Notes: a model not told the origin generated them from the letters alone. A stretch of DNA of 64,000 nt from MGBC163016 sp910588905 (GCA_948616985.1 CAPGDO010000009.1:1-64000), one strand, 5' to 3'. Counted from the stretch's first letter, positions 43,076 to 52,724 are shown. Numbers and translations are program-made.

Positions 43076-43510
43076 CTAGTCCATTCCCACGAGCTTGACC
43101 CAGTAATCCAGGGTCTTGCCCGCGAAGGGATGGTTGAAGTCTATCCGCACGTTGTCATCGGTCAGCTCTGTCACGAAGGCTGGCTGGCGCCTGCCATCCT
43201 CAGGGTTGGTGTGGAACAGCACATCACCCACCTTCAAGGTATATCCCTCATCTATCAGATGCTTGGGATACCACTGGGCAAGTTGTTCCTGGTATGCGCC
43301 ATAGCCAAGCTCTGGAGGGATCTCCAGCTGCTTCTCCTGGCCCACTTCCATGCCAACGAGCGCTTCCTCGATGCCACGGGGCAGCTTCATGTCACCTATC
43401 ATCACGCGCAGCGGCTCCCCTTCGGAGCGGTCATCGAGTATCTTCTCGCCCTTAGCGCCACCCTTGTACAGGATGTGGACCACGCTGCCTGTATGAACCT
43501 TCTCACCCAT
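43076..43510 (-). CDS. FKBP-type peptidyl-prolyl isomerase (SlyD-like)
   Basis: 145 residues from the ATG at 43510 (GGAG ribosome site). HTGSVVHILYKGGAKGEKILDD, then LPRGIEEALVGMEVGQEKQLEIPPELGYG is the FKBP-fold/IF-domain insertion pattern of SlyD; NHPFAGKTLDYWVKLVG closes the FKBP part. SlyD isomerises prolyl bonds and acts as a chaperone, also in hydrogenase nickel insertion in E. coli. The His/Cys-rich metal-binding tail of E. coli SlyD is missing. It is the first gene of the small operon with the Cys-rich mini-protein and the AAA protein. Confidence 0.88.
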   Translation of the reverse strand: MGEKVHTGSVVHILYKGGAKGEKILDDRSEGEPLRVMIGDMKLPRGIEEALVGMEVGQEKQLEIPPELGYGAYQEQLAQWYPKHLIDEGYTLKVGDVLFHTNPEDGRRQPAFVTELTDDNVRIDFNHPFAGKTLDYWVKLVGMD

Positions 43511-43600
43511 GGCTCTCCTACCCTCGTGAACCTCATTGGGCCGCACGGCATCCGCACGGCCCGGTATGCTTGCTCTTCTGCTCAGAAGACCACTGACCCT

Positions 43601-44086
43601 CTAGGCTTCTGTCTCGTCTATCTCGCCCACCTTGGTGTCATGGCGATGCACGGCATAGCTCGCCTTGCCCGTACCCTGAACATCGATATGCGCTGCCTTG
43701 TGGGTGCTCTTGTTCTTGGAGACGAATGCACCCTTGGCGCTGATGGGATCGAATTCGGGCACCACCAGGAACTGCTTGGGCTTCTCTGCCAGCTTCTTCG
43801 CCAGCTCTTCCACAGGTCCATAGGTGATGATGTTGGCCAAGCAATGATGCACGCACATGGGCTCGCGGCCCTTGGCGGTGCGATCAGCGCATAGGTCGCA
43901 CAGATCGGTCACGATAGGCCAGTTATTGAAGTTCCAGTGATCCTCGGTGATCTTCCAAGGGCCGTCCACGAACACCTTGATGCCCGTCTTGCCCACCGGA
44001 TAGTCATGCTCTTCCTGGCAGGTCACCTGGCACGAGCCGCAGTTCGTGCAGTATTCGTAATCGAATAGAAGTCCGTAAGTCGCCAT
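43601..44086 (-). CDS. Small [4Fe-4S] ferredoxin subunit of a molybdoenzyme
   Basis: 161 residues. Cysteines occur as YCTNCGSCQVTC near residue 13 and LCDLCADRTAKGREPMCVHHC near residues 62-82, enough for two [4Fe-4S] clusters. The C-terminal 60 residues (VVPEFDPISAKGAFVSKNK...) have no Cys and no counterpart in the 115-residue relatives elsewhere in this locus. It is the electron-transfer partner of the molybdoenzyme 2 nt upstream. No membrane anchor is present. Confidence 0.9.
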   Translation of the reverse strand: MATYGLLFDYEYCTNCGSCQVTCQEEHDYPVGKTGIKVFVDGPWKITEDHWNFNNWPIVTDLCDLCADRTAKGREPMCVHHCLANIITYGPVEELAKKLAEKPKQFLVVPEFDPISAKGAFVSKNKSTHKAAHIDVQGTGKASYAVHRHDTKVGEIDETEA

Positions 44087-44088
44087 GG

Positions 44089-46464
44089 TTACACCAGCTT
44101 TCCAAACTTATCCCAGATGAGGTCCATATCGGTGTCGTAGTTCTCAGCGATGGGCTCCACCTTGCAGACCAGGCACTTGTTGGGAGCGCCGAAGCCGAGC
44201 TTGCCGAAATGGAAGTTGGGGAGCAGGTTGTTGATGTTGGAGCGGAAGTTGCCGTAGAGATTCGGCTCGTTGCCGTCCTCCTCGGGGAACCACCAAGCAT
44301 GCTGAGCGTGGATGGTCTTCTCGTCCACGATCTCAGAGACGCGGGCCTTCTGCACGCACTCGCCGAAGGGGCTCGTCAGCTTGACCCACTGGCCGTCGGT
44401 GATGCCCAGCTTCTTCGCGGTCTCCGGGTTGATCTCGGTGATCGGGTTCGGGCAGAGCTCGCGCAGACGCGGGATCTGCCTGTGCTCGGAGTGGAAGAAG
44501 GCCGTGGTGCGGGCACCGGTGGTCAGGATGAAGGGATACTCCTCCATGAGCTTCGGATCCACCGGACCGAATTCGGGCTCCTCGTAGTAGGGCAGCGGGT
44601 CCTCGCCGAACTGCTCGAAGGCCGTGGACCACAGCTCGATGCGGCCGGTGGGGGTGGCGAAGCCAGGGCCGCCGTCAGTGCGCATCTCGCCGCGCTCGTA
44701 CTTGTAGTAGTCGACCGGGATCTGGCTGACGACGCACTTGGACACCTTGTCGAAGTATTCGCCGTTCTGACGCTCACCCAGACGCAGCGCCTCCATGAAC
44801 TCCTTAGCGGAGCGGAACTTGAATTCGTTGGCCCAGAGCTCCGGACGCAGGCGACGGCCCAGCTCATAGCAGAGCTCGTAGTCAGTCAGGCAATCGCCCA
44901 CTTCGATGGCCTTGTTCATGAAGCCGGCGGTGACGGTGCAGGGAGCATAATGGGTGAACACGGTGCCCTCGCGCTCGGCGATGGTCTTCAGCGGCAGGAA
45001 GATGTCGCAGGAGGCCTCGATGGAGGGATTCATGAACGTGTCGAACCCGATGCAGAACTCCAGAGAGTTGACGATGGCATCGTGCCAGCGCTTCGGCTCC
45101 ATGGAGGTGCAGCTCATGAGGTTGTTGCCCGCATAGAAGCCCATCTTGATGGGATAGGGCTTGCCAGTCTCCAGGGCCTCCAGCATGAGGTCGGCATGGG
45201 CGTTCAGGATGATCATGCAGTAGGCCGGATACTGATCCAGGCCCACCATCTTCTGCTGGAGCTCTTCGCCAAGGCCCTTCTCGAATCCAAAGCCTGCCTC
45301 GTTGTGACCGGCTCCCGTGCCTGGGAGGATCTGGCCGCCCGGTGCGTCCAAGTTGCCGGTGATGGCCATGAGGTCAACGGTGATCTGACCATGCTGCATG
45401 CCATTGGTCTTCTGGTCAGCGGCCAGGCCCCACTGGATGGCAGCGGGCTTGGCGGTGGCGTACATGCGGGCTGCTTCGTAGATCTTCTCTACAGGCACAT
45501 CGCAGATCTCGGCCGCCTTCTCTGCAGGCATCGTAGCCACGCGCTCGGCCAATTGCTCGAAGCCGTAGCACCAGTACTCTACGAAATCATGGTCATAGAG
45601 GTCTTCCTTGATGATGATGTCGCACATGGCCATGCCCAAGGCGGTGTCGGTACCGCTGCGCAGCTGCAGATGGATGTCAGCGCGTGCCGCCAGCCAGGTG
45701 ACGCGCGGATCGATCACGATCAGGCGCGTGCCACGGCGCATGGCATCCACCACCGCATGGCCGAAGAACCCGTCCGGGTTGGACTCCAGAGGCGCCTTGC
45801 CCCAGACCACCAGCACCTCGGTGAGGTCATAGCGTGGATCATCCCAACGGCCCGGCAGCGCGCCCGCGTAATCCCACTCCGGATAGGTGGTGCCGCCGAT
45901 GTAGGCGATGGCAGCCAGACGCGGCGTATAGCAGGCATAGCCGGATTGGCTATAGCAGAAGTTCGGTGTACCGAAGCACATGGTGCTATAGGGGGCGAAG
46001 GTGCCACCCTCGCGACCGGTACCCGCGAACACCACGATGGACTCACGACCGTAGGCATCGGTGATGCGGTCGTATTCGCCCTTGATGATGTCGAAGGCCT
46101 CTTCCCAGCTGATCTGCTCCCATGCATCGGCATTGCCGCGGTCCTTCGGATCGCGCTTCATAGGATGCAGGAGGCGAGCGGGGTTATAGACATAGTCCTT
46201 GAGCGCAATGCACCGCGGACAGAGCCTACCCTGGGTGACCGGGTTGTTCTCATCTCCCTCTACGCGGACGAGCTTGCCCTCATCGTTCACGTAGAGCTTG
46301 AGGCCGCATCCCACCGGATGGCATCCCGGCGGTGACCAAGGGCTCGTGCGCGTAACGGTGAGGCCGTCCTCCTCGTAGCGCCAAGGCTTCCCGATGTCAT
46401 TCACATCGGAGAGCGTGTCGAGCTTGACAACCGCAGCAGTCTTGTAGAAATCGTCTTCGCTCAT
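44089..46464 (-). CDS. Molybdopterin oxidoreductase, DMSO-reductase family
   Basis: About 791 residues from the ATG at 46464 (GGAAGGA ribosome site). N-terminal CHPVGC and LCPRCI bind a [4Fe-4S] cluster. GTGREGGTFAPYS and SGYACYTPRL lie where the molybdenum ligand is found in relatives; the Cys in CYTPR is a candidate ligand. VLVVWGKAPLESNPDGFFGH and the C-terminal HAWWFPE...NLYGNFRSNINNLLP block are shared with the paralogues at 48801 and 54563. There is no Tat signal, so it is probably cytosolic. It follows a ~40-bp element repeated upstream of the 57058 operon. Substrate unknown; catechol-dehydroxylase or related chemistry is possible. Confidence 0.9.
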   Translation of the reverse strand: MSEDDFYKTAAVVKLDTLSDVNDIGKPWRYEEDGLTVTRTSPWSPPGCHPVGCGLKLYVNDEGKLVRVEGDENNPVTQGRLCPRCIALKDYVYNPARLLHPMKRDPKDRGNADAWEQISWEEAFDIIKGEYDRITDAYGRESIVVFAGTGREGGTFAPYSTMCFGTPNFCYSQSGYACYTPRLAAIAYIGGTTYPEWDYAGALPGRWDDPRYDLTEVLVVWGKAPLESNPDGFFGHAVVDAMRRGTRLIVIDPRVTWLAARADIHLQLRSGTDTALGMAMCDIIIKEDLYDHDFVEYWCYGFEQLAERVATMPAEKAAEICDVPVEKIYEAARMYATAKPAAIQWGLAADQKTNGMQHGQITVDLMAITGNLDAPGGQILPGTGAGHNEAGFGFEKGLGEELQQKMVGLDQYPAYCMIILNAHADLMLEALETGKPYPIKMGFYAGNNLMSCTSMEPKRWHDAIVNSLEFCIGFDTFMNPSIEASCDIFLPLKTIAEREGTVFTHYAPCTVTAGFMNKAIEVGDCLTDYELCYELGRRLRPELWANEFKFRSAKEFMEALRLGERQNGEYFDKVSKCVVSQIPVDYYKYERGEMRTDGGPGFATPTGRIELWSTAFEQFGEDPLPYYEEPEFGPVDPKLMEEYPFILTTGARTTAFFHSEHRQIPRLRELCPNPITEINPETAKKLGITDGQWVKLTSPFGECVQKARVSEIVDEKTIHAQHAWWFPEEDGNEPNLYGNFRSNINNLLPNFHFGKLGFGAPNKCLVCKVEPIAENYDTDMDLIWDKFGKLV

Positions 46465-46583
46465 GTCACATCCTTCCTCTCTCTGATAAGGCAAGGCATC
46501 CCCTTGAACCCCTGCCTCTTCACGCTATAGGCTAGATTCCCTTCTCCTGCCCTGTCGACGTGGCATGTGGGGTATCTTGTGCC

Positions 46584-46622
46584 GTACTCAATAATTGATG
46601 ATGGTCTGAACGGGACGTTCTT
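46584..46622. promoter_or_regulatory. Shared upstream element with TCAATAATTGA (copy 1)
   Basis: The 11-bp palindrome TCAATAATTGA (46588-46598) sits in a ~40-bp block that recurs at 57156-57198 with few changes: both run from tactcaat, through gatgatgg, to gaacggg and a TTC end. It lies about 125 nt upstream of the molybdoenzyme ATG, in the 160-nt gap after the corrinoid gene. Confidence 0.6.
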
Positions 46623-46624
46623 CC

Positions 46625-47263
46625 TCAAGCGCCCACGAGCTCAACAGCCTTCACCGCTGCCGCTCCCGCATCTGCGGTATAGGCGTCAGCTCCCACCTCA
46701 TCGGCGAAGGCCTGGGTGATGGGAGCGCCTCCCACCATCACCTTCACCGAATCCCTCAGACCCGCTGCCTTGATGGCGTCGATAGTGGCTTGGATGGCGG
46801 GCATCGTAGTGGTGAGCAGCGCAGAGCAGCAGACGATGTCCGTATCCTCATGCTCCTGCAGAAAGCTCACGAATTGCTCAGGCCCCACATCCACACCCAA
46901 GTCCGTCACTTCGAACCCCTTAGATTCGATCATCATGCGCACGAGGTTCTTCCCGATATCATGCATGTCACCCTTCACCGTACCGATGACAGCCTTGCCA
47001 ATGGGCTCTGAGCCCTCTTCGGCAAGATAGGGCTGCAGGATCTGGGTACCGGCAGCCATGGCCCGGGCAGCCACGAGCATCTCAGGCACGAACACCTCAC
47101 CTGCACTGAACTTATCGCCGATGATGTCCATGGCTGGCACAAGCCCCTCATTGAGGATGACCGTAGGTTCCATGCCCTCGTCCAGCGCCTGCTGGACGAG
47201 GGGCTTCACTTCCTTCTTCTTACCCCGCTGCACAGCGCTCGAGATATCCTCAAGGATGGTCAT
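46625..47263 (-). CDS. Corrinoid protein of a methyltransferase system
   Basis: 212 residues, the normal length of MtaC/MtbC/MttC-type corrinoid proteins. The N-terminal four-helix B12-cap (NEGLVPAMDIIGDKFSAGEVFVPEMLVAARAM) and the B12-binding motif GDMHDIGKNLV with its His ligand, then LGVDVGPEQFV and SALLTTTM, are all present. It carries a methyl group on cobalamin between the methyltransferase encoded 41 nt upstream and a second acceptor methyltransferase, which is not in the window. A GAGAGGAG ribosome site precedes the ATG. The substrate is not known. Confidence 0.93.
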   Translation of the reverse strand: MTILEDISSAVQRGKKKEVKPLVQQALDEGMEPTVILNEGLVPAMDIIGDKFSAGEVFVPEMLVAARAMAAGTQILQPYLAEEGSEPIGKAVIGTVKGDMHDIGKNLVRMMIESKGFEVTDLGVDVGPEQFVSFLQEHEDTDIVCCSALLTTTMPAIQATIDAIKAAGLRDSVKVMVGGAPITQAFADEVGADAYTADAGAAAVKAVELVGA

Positions 47264-47303
47264 AGCGCACTCCTCTCATCCCCTTGAGATCTTCCGTTGC
47301 CGT

Positions 47304-48374
47304 TCATTGGTTCATGTCCGTACCGGGCACCGTCCCCATCTTCAGAGGCTCATCCGCCCTGGCCTCCATCTGCGCTCTGAACGCATCCACGTCATCAGCA
47401 TAGGCGCTGCTATAGAAGGTGCGCCCGTAGATGAAGCTGTCATCCAGCGCCTTCATGACATTGGGGGTGAGAGCCACGACGAAGGGGATGTAACGAGCCC
47501 CGGCCTTGCCGAAGAGGTCTATCTTGGACTTGACCTCTTCCATGATCTCCTCATCGGTAGCACTCGGATCGTCTATGACGTTCTGGGCATCCAAGCCGCC
47601 CATGAAGATGACCTCATCCTTGTACTGATCCACCCATGCGGGGAGGTCATTCACCGGCTGGACAGGATCCAGCACGTCTATCCCCATACCGATGACATCC
47701 CCCACGATGTGGTCGATCTTCCCGCAGCTGTGCTGATCGAAGAGCACGCCCATCTCATGGGCCGCATCCACCACCCGCTGCACATGGGGGCGGATGAGCT
47801 TGCGCCAGAGCTCCGGTTGGAACATGAGGTCGTTCTGGGTGCCCCAATCATCCTGGAAGTGGACCATATCCACGTCGTAGTACTGCTTCAGGCGCCGGAT
47901 CTGCTCTATCTTGAAATCGCAGAGCCTTGAGAAGAACGCTTCGCACTCCTCGGGATTCGTGATGAGGGCGCAGAGAGCCTCCTCGAAGCCCATGAGATCA
48001 TGGAGCCTCTCGAAGGGACCGGATACCATCATGGCACAGAGGATCTTCGTCGGATCCTTCTCCGGCACATCCCGCTTGGCACAAGCCTCCCAATCTATGA
48101 CATCCAGATCCGGCCACTGGATGACCTCTTCCCAATCCTCGATATCCTCCAGCACCGGATCCATGCCCGGCGTGACCATGGGCATCATGGGCATATCCGG
48201 ATCTTCCGTCCAATGCACGCCGAACCAGTCATAGCCCGTTCCGCAACCAGGAGCCCTGTCTCCCAGGGCTGAGGGCAGCACCATCTGCAAGAGGCTAGGC
48301 TGATGGGGCATGAAAGCCGGCTCCTCGCCCTCTACCATGCGGTAGAAGTTCTCGCGTTCTGTGATCTTCTCCAT
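47304..48374 (-). CDS. Uroporphyrinogen-decarboxylase-family methyltransferase
   Basis: About 356 residues from the ATG at 48374 (AGGAGG ribosome site). The UroD/MtaA/CmuA fold is indicated by WPDLDVIDWEA, HFQDDWGTQNDLMFQPELWRK, the zinc-binding HSCGKIDHIV with His and Cys, and GGLDAQNVI. These enzymes demethylate substrates, for example methanol or methoxylated aromatics, and pass the methyl group to a corrinoid protein, here encoded directly downstream. It is in the same run of genes as the molybdoenzymes, which makes O-demethylation of an aromatic ether a reasonable guess. It is not a heme-biosynthesis HemE by motif and context. Confidence 0.88.
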   Translation of the reverse strand: MEKITERENFYRMVEGEEPAFMPHQPSLLQMVLPSALGDRAPGCGTGYDWFGVHWTEDPDMPMMPMVTPGMDPVLEDIEDWEEVIQWPDLDVIDWEACAKRDVPEKDPTKILCAMMVSGPFERLHDLMGFEEALCALITNPEECEAFFSRLCDFKIEQIRRLKQYYDVDMVHFQDDWGTQNDLMFQPELWRKLIRPHVQRVVDAAHEMGVLFDQHSCGKIDHIVGDVIGMGIDVLDPVQPVNDLPAWVDQYKDEVIFMGGLDAQNVIDDPSATDEEIMEEVKSKIDLFGKAGARYIPFVVALTPNVMKALDDSFIYGRTFYSSAYADDVDAFRAQMEARADEPLKMGTVPGTDMNQ

Positions 48375-48411
48375 AGGACCTCCTCCCAGAGACACGATTC
48401 CGGTCAGCTCC

Positions 48412-48759
48412 TCAGTTCTCGGTGGTGGTGTAGAGCGCGAAGCGCGTCTTGCCGTCCATCTTCTTGATGAGCTCTTCGGTATCCCCGTAGTACATGCACC
48501 AGGCTTGGCAGTGCTGGACGCACATGGGCATCTTGCCCTTGGACGTGCGGTCTTCGCACATATCGCATGCCTTGGTGATCACCGGAAGCCACGTCCACTC
48601 CCAGTGGTTCGGGGCCGGAACGCCCTCGTACTCATAGGGGCCCGTCTCGGTGAGCTTGATGCCGAACTCGCCCTTGGGTAGGTCCAAGTGCTTCTTGCAC
48701 GCTACCTCACAGCTGTGGCAGCCCGTGCAGTAGTCGTAGTTGATGAGTATTCCCTTCAT
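48412..48759 (-). CDS. Mini [4Fe-4S] ferredoxin subunit (copy A)
   Basis: 115 residues with YCTGCHSCEVAC near the start and ACDMCEDRTSKGKMPMCVQHC in the second half, two [4Fe-4S] clusters. It differs from the gene at 54201-54548 only in the last residue (Asn here, Ala there) and the DNA is identical over 353 bp. It is the partner of the molybdoenzyme 42 nt upstream. With half the clusters of DmsB and no anchor it probably takes electrons from a soluble donor. Confidence 0.92.
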   Translation of the reverse strand: MKGILINYDYCTGCHSCEVACKKHLDLPKGEFGIKLTETGPYEYEGVPAPNHWEWTWLPVITKACDMCEDRTSKGKMPMCVQHCQAWCMYYGDTEELIKKMDGKTRFALYTTTEN

Positions 48760-48771
48760 GGATGTACGCTC
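48419..48771. repeat. 353-bp perfect direct repeat (copy A)
   Basis: Base-for-base identical to 54208-54560, covering nearly all of the mini-ferredoxin gene plus 12 bases before its ATG. The sequences on both sides diverge at once. Confidence 0.92.
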
Positions 48772-48800
48772 TCCTCTCCTTAGGTTCGTAGCGTCCTCCG

Positions 48801-51356
48801 CTAGGCGTAGACCTCTTCGGTCTTGAGATCCATGCGGACGCCGTCCTTGGTGGTGATGATGTTGGTCATCGGGTCGTAGGAGGCGCCATCCGCCATGAGG
48901 TCGTGATACTTCTCTATCTCATCCTCCCGGGGAGATTCCACCTTCTCGTACCAAGAGAAGTTCCCTTGCTTGGCAATGGCCTCGTAGGGCATCTCGTCGC
49001 CTTCTTTGACGGGGTAGATCTTGCAGATCATCCCCTTGATGGGGCTTCCCACGCCGCCTTGGCCGGTGACGAACGCCTTCGTGCAGTTGTTCGGATTGGA
49101 TTCGAAGGTGCCGAAGAGGAACGGCGCTGCGCCATCCGTCTCAGGGAACCACCAGCCATGCTCCGCATGGATGGTCCTCTCGTTGACCACAGGTGACACC
49201 TTCGCCTGCTGCTTGAAGCGACCATGGTCATTCTCGATCCAGATCCATTGACCGTCTTCGATGCCATAGGCCTCGGCTGTCTTCGGGTTCACCAGCACGC
49301 GCGGCTGAGGATGCAGCTCGCGCATAGTGGGCAATTGGCGATGCTCAGAATGGAAGAACTCGAAGGAGCGGCCACCGCAGGTGAGGATCAGCGGATATTC
49401 CTCCATCATCTCCGGAGTGGAGAGCGGGCTCTCGGGAGGCTCGGTGTGGAACGGCGTGGTCTTGAGACCCCAATACTGGAAGAGAGCCGGAGCCAGTTCA
49501 AGCCTGCCCGAAGGCGTGCCGTAGCCCACCGAACCGTCAGCCCGGAACATGCCCTTGGCCGCCTTGTTGTAGGTGGCGTTGAACTCGTCGTAGGCATGAC
49601 CCAGCATGGACGGATCCTTGACCAGTTCCTCCCAGGTGGGCTTGAAGAGCGTCTTGCCGGAGTTCTTCGCCCCACCCTGATCCGTGGCCTCGGTGGTGGC
49701 AGAGAAGGAGCCGGTGCCGTCATGGAGATACCAGTTCAGCCAGTCGATATCCGTATCCCACTGGTCGAAGATCTCAGGGTTCAGCCGCTTGCCCATCTCC
49801 AGGATGATCTGCTCGTCAGATTTCGCCTCATAGAAATCACAGACCTTCACCATGGCTCGGGCGGGAGTCCACCAGGTGCGGGCAGAGTTGCGCTCTGCGC
49901 TCATGGCCACCGGCAGCAGGATATCAGCCAAAGCCACAGAGGTGGGGGTGATATAGGGATCAGCGTTCACGATGAAGGGGATCCGCTTCATAGCCTCCAT
50001 GGTGCGCGCCACATCCTGAGAGGGGCACGACAGCGTATTGGAGGACTGGATCCACATCATCTTGATGGGATAGGGGAAATCCGTCTCAATGGCCTGGAGC
50101 AAACCGTCAGAGGAGGCATGGGCAACGAAATCGCCACCCTCGATGCCCAACGCGAAGCGGTTGTTCAGCTTCTTCGCCCGCCACTCGGGAGGAGTCAGAT
50201 CCTCACCGGAAGCATAGCCCGCATTGCATTCGAAGGCGTTGTGCACCAAGATGTTGCCACCGGGCACATCCACATTGCCGCAGAGTGCCATGAGATCGCA
50301 GCCTGCCAAGGTGAGCGCCATGGCGGAGAGCTGCTGATCGAAGGCTAAGCCCCACTGGATGGCACCCGGCTTGGCGGATGCGTAGAGGCGGGCGGATGCG
50401 CGGATGTCATCAGCATCCAGATCGCAGATCTCAGCCGCCCACTCCGGTGTCATGTCCTTGACGGACTCTGCTAGCTCTTCGAAGCCAGCACACCAAAGCG
50501 AGACGAATTCCTCGTCATAGAGCTTCTCGGAGATGATGACGTTGATCCAAGCGCAGGCCAGAGCCGCGTCCGTTCCCGGGCGGACCTGCAGCCAGTACTC
50601 AGCCCGAGCGCCCCACCAGGTGAGCCGCGGGTCTATAGAGATGATCTTGGAGCCCATCTGCACGCACTGGACCAGCCAGTGACCGATATAGCCATCAGCA
50701 TTGGAAGCCAGCGGCTCATTGCCCCAGACCACGATCACCTCAGGTGCCACCCACTCAGGGTTGTTGTAGCGGTCTGGGTGGGTCTCAGAAGCGTCCACGA
50801 TGGGGAAATCGCCGAAGGGGGCGATGGAACCACAGATGCGCGGCATATAGCAGGAGAACCCGGTGAAGCCGAAGGTAGAGATATTCGGGGTCTTCAGGGC
50901 CGCTTGGCCGAAGAAGGGTACCTGCCAATTGATGTTGCGGCCCGTACCATGAACGCAGATGATGGCATTGCCGCCGTCTGTCTCCCAGATCTCCTTGACC
51001 TTGGCCTCGATGGTGTCATAGGCCTCATCCCAGGTGATGCGCTCCCACTTGTTCTCTCCGCGCTCACCGGCGCGCTTCATGGGATACTTCAACCGGTCGG
51101 GATGGTTCACGGATTCATCCATGGTCAAGCACTTGATGCAGAGCTTGCCGTTGGTACATGGATCGAGCGGGTCGCCCTCAATGCGCTCCAGCTTCCCGTC
51201 TTTCACATAGAGCAGCACGCCGCAGGAGGTGTGGCACCCCGGAGGCGAATAGTGGTAGGTGCGGGTGACGGTATAGCCATCCTCCTCCCACTGCCATTCC
51301 CCTTCGTGGTAGGCCTTGCGGTCTAGGCTGTCTAAGAATTCCTTGTAATCTGCCAT
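48801..51356 (-). CDS. Molybdopterin oxidoreductase, DMSO-reductase family (paralogue 1)
   Basis: 851 residues. N-terminal cluster Cys: Cys41, Cys45, Cys73, Cys76. VHGTGRNINWQVPFFG, FSCYMPRICGS (candidate molybdenum-ligand Cys), VIVVWGNEPLASNADGYIGH and the C-terminal HGWWFPETDGAAPFLFG block are shared with the enzyme at 54563. The first 35 residues (DYKEFLDSLDRKAYHEGEW) match it almost word for word. No Tat signal. The ATG has an AAGGAGGGG ribosome site. The length, missing signal and MFS neighbours recall the catechol dehydroxylases and pyrogallol transhydroxylase relatives of gut Eggerthellaceae; this is inference. Confidence 0.92.
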   Translation of the reverse strand: MADYKEFLDSLDRKAYHEGEWQWEEDGYTVTRTYHYSPPGCHTSCGVLLYVKDGKLERIEGDPLDPCTNGKLCIKCLTMDESVNHPDRLKYPMKRAGERGENKWERITWDEAYDTIEAKVKEIWETDGGNAIICVHGTGRNINWQVPFFGQAALKTPNISTFGFTGFSCYMPRICGSIAPFGDFPIVDASETHPDRYNNPEWVAPEVIVVWGNEPLASNADGYIGHWLVQCVQMGSKIISIDPRLTWWGARAEYWLQVRPGTDAALACAWINVIISEKLYDEEFVSLWCAGFEELAESVKDMTPEWAAEICDLDADDIRASARLYASAKPGAIQWGLAFDQQLSAMALTLAGCDLMALCGNVDVPGGNILVHNAFECNAGYASGEDLTPPEWRAKKLNNRFALGIEGGDFVAHASSDGLLQAIETDFPYPIKMMWIQSSNTLSCPSQDVARTMEAMKRIPFIVNADPYITPTSVALADILLPVAMSAERNSARTWWTPARAMVKVCDFYEAKSDEQIILEMGKRLNPEIFDQWDTDIDWLNWYLHDGTGSFSATTEATDQGGAKNSGKTLFKPTWEELVKDPSMLGHAYDEFNATYNKAAKGMFRADGSVGYGTPSGRLELAPALFQYWGLKTTPFHTEPPESPLSTPEMMEEYPLILTCGGRSFEFFHSEHRQLPTMRELHPQPRVLVNPKTAEAYGIEDGQWIWIENDHGRFKQQAKVSPVVNERTIHAEHGWWFPETDGAAPFLFGTFESNPNNCTKAFVTGQGGVGSPIKGMICKIYPVKEGDEMPYEAIAKQGNFSWYEKVESPREDEIEKYHDLMADGASYDPMTNIITTKDGVRMDLKTEEVYA

Positions 51357-51404
51357 TACCCCTCCTTATCTTGGGTTGGTCAGGCTTGATAGGGATCAGG
51401 TGTC

Positions 51405-52649
51405 CTACTCCCACTGAGCCCGGATCTTCTTCTTTTGCGTAAGGGCGATAGCCACCAGCACGGCGCAGATGATGAGGATCACGATGCCGCCGAAGAACGA
51501 GCCGACATAGCTCCCAGTGATGTCATAGCACGCACCCACAGCAGCCGCTCCGAAGCAGCCGATGATGCCGGACATGCGGGAATAGGAGAGTATCTGTGCG
51601 AAGTACTTCTTGCCGAAGATCTCAGAGAGCAGCGTGGGCACGGATATGGTGATGATCACCGAATTCATGCCGAAGACGAAAGCCGCTACCATGAGCGGGA
51701 TCTGATCCTGCAAGAACGAGAAGCCAAGCAGGGATGCAGCAGTGATCCCCAAGGTGATGTAGGTAGAGGCCGCCACCCCTATCTTATCCGTCACCCAGCC
51801 CATCACGAGCGTTGCCACGGTGTAACCCAGCTGCGCCAAAGCCAATATCTCCGCTCCGAATGCGGCGGTGTAACCCAGCGACTCTGCGAACCCGGGCAGA
51901 TGATTGTTGTAACCGCTGAAGAGCGCCTCGATGCCAGCGTAGACGAAGATGCAGACGAACGCCAAGGTGACGATGGCCTTCTTCGCGGGCATGCCGTGGA
52001 TATCCTTTGCTTCCTCTTCCACCGTCTCACCCTCATCGGCACCATAGGACTTGAGTCCCATCTCCTCAGGATGCAGCCGGAACACGAACAGGGTCCAGGG
52101 AAGCACGAGGACGCAGATGATGAGGGCGATGGAGGGATAAGCCAGCCTCCAGCCGATCTCTCCGATGAGCCACGTACCCAAGATGGGGAAGATCACACCA
52201 CCGATGCCGGAACCGCACATGGCGATGCCCAAAGCCGTACCGCGCTTCTTCGTGAACCAGTTCTCGATGAGCACCGTAGAGGCCACGACGAAGACCAGAG
52301 CACCAGAGATGCCCAACACGATACCGCCCACATACCACTGCCAGAGCTCGGTCATGAGCCCCATGCAAGCCTCGGTGGCCGCGATGATGAGAAAGCATCC
52401 CGTGAGGAATGCACGGAAGTTCCATTTGGGCAGGAACTTCGCTACGAACGGGTAGGTGAAGGTGGTGGCGATGAAGTAGAACGTCAGATACAGTGCGAGC
52501 GCTCCTCGGTCGAATCCAAGGTCCTCGCAGATGGGGACGAAGAAGATACCGCCTGAATTCATGATGGCCCCTAAGGCTCCTGCCTGCAAGAAGCAGCAAC
52601 CGATCATCACGATCCAGGCGTAGTGGATACTCCCTTTGGTCTGAGACAA
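51405..52649 (-). CDS. MFS transporter (OFA-like), molybdoenzyme-linked
   Basis: About 414 residues, twelve hydrophobic segments with a central charged loop (EEMGLKSYGADEGETVEEEAKDIHG). The first half has HYAWIVMIGCCFLQ and GRGTALGIAMCGSGIGGVIFP read as KKRGTALGIAMCGSGIGG, the MFS loop 2-type signature of the oxalate/formate antiporter branch. A TTG start at 52649 is favoured by a GGAGG ribosome site eight nt upstream; a GTG at 52658 is the other option. It lies 49 nt before the molybdoenzyme at 51356 and probably imports that enzyme's substrate or exchanges it for the product. Confidence 0.9.
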   Translation of the reverse strand: MSQTKGSIHYAWIVMIGCCFLQAGALGAIMNSGGIFFVPICEDLGFDRGALALYLTFYFIATTFTYPFVAKFLPKWNFRAFLTGCFLIIAATEACMGLMTELWQWYVGGIVLGISGALVFVVASTVLIENWFTKKRGTALGIAMCGSGIGGVIFPILGTWLIGEIGWRLAYPSIALIICVLVLPWTLFVFRLHPEEMGLKSYGADEGETVEEEAKDIHGMPAKKAIVTLAFVCIFVYAGIEALFSGYNNHLPGFAESLGYTAAFGAEILALAQLGYTVATLVMGWVTDKIGVAASTYITLGITAASLLGFSFLQDQIPLMVAAFVFGMNSVIITISVPTLLSEIFGKKYFAQILSYSRMSGIIGCFGAAAVGACYDITGSYVGSFFGGIVILIICAVLVAIALTQKKKIRAQWE

Positions 52650-52724
52650 GAGAAACACCTCCGAATGAGAATGGAGCCAGCGCTCCCGCGTGGGCGCCTG
52701 TCAGGCTCCGCGGATTGATGGGGA

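Noticed and set aside
44209..46335. A 708-codon open frame opposite the molybdoenzyme gene
   Set aside because: Same cause: no motifs, no ribosome site, and the opposite strand carries clear [4Fe-4S] and molybdopterin motifs.
47304..48374. HemE uroporphyrinogen decarboxylase
   Set aside because: The HSCGK zinc motif and the adjacent corrinoid protein fit the methyltransferase branch of the family, not heme synthesis.
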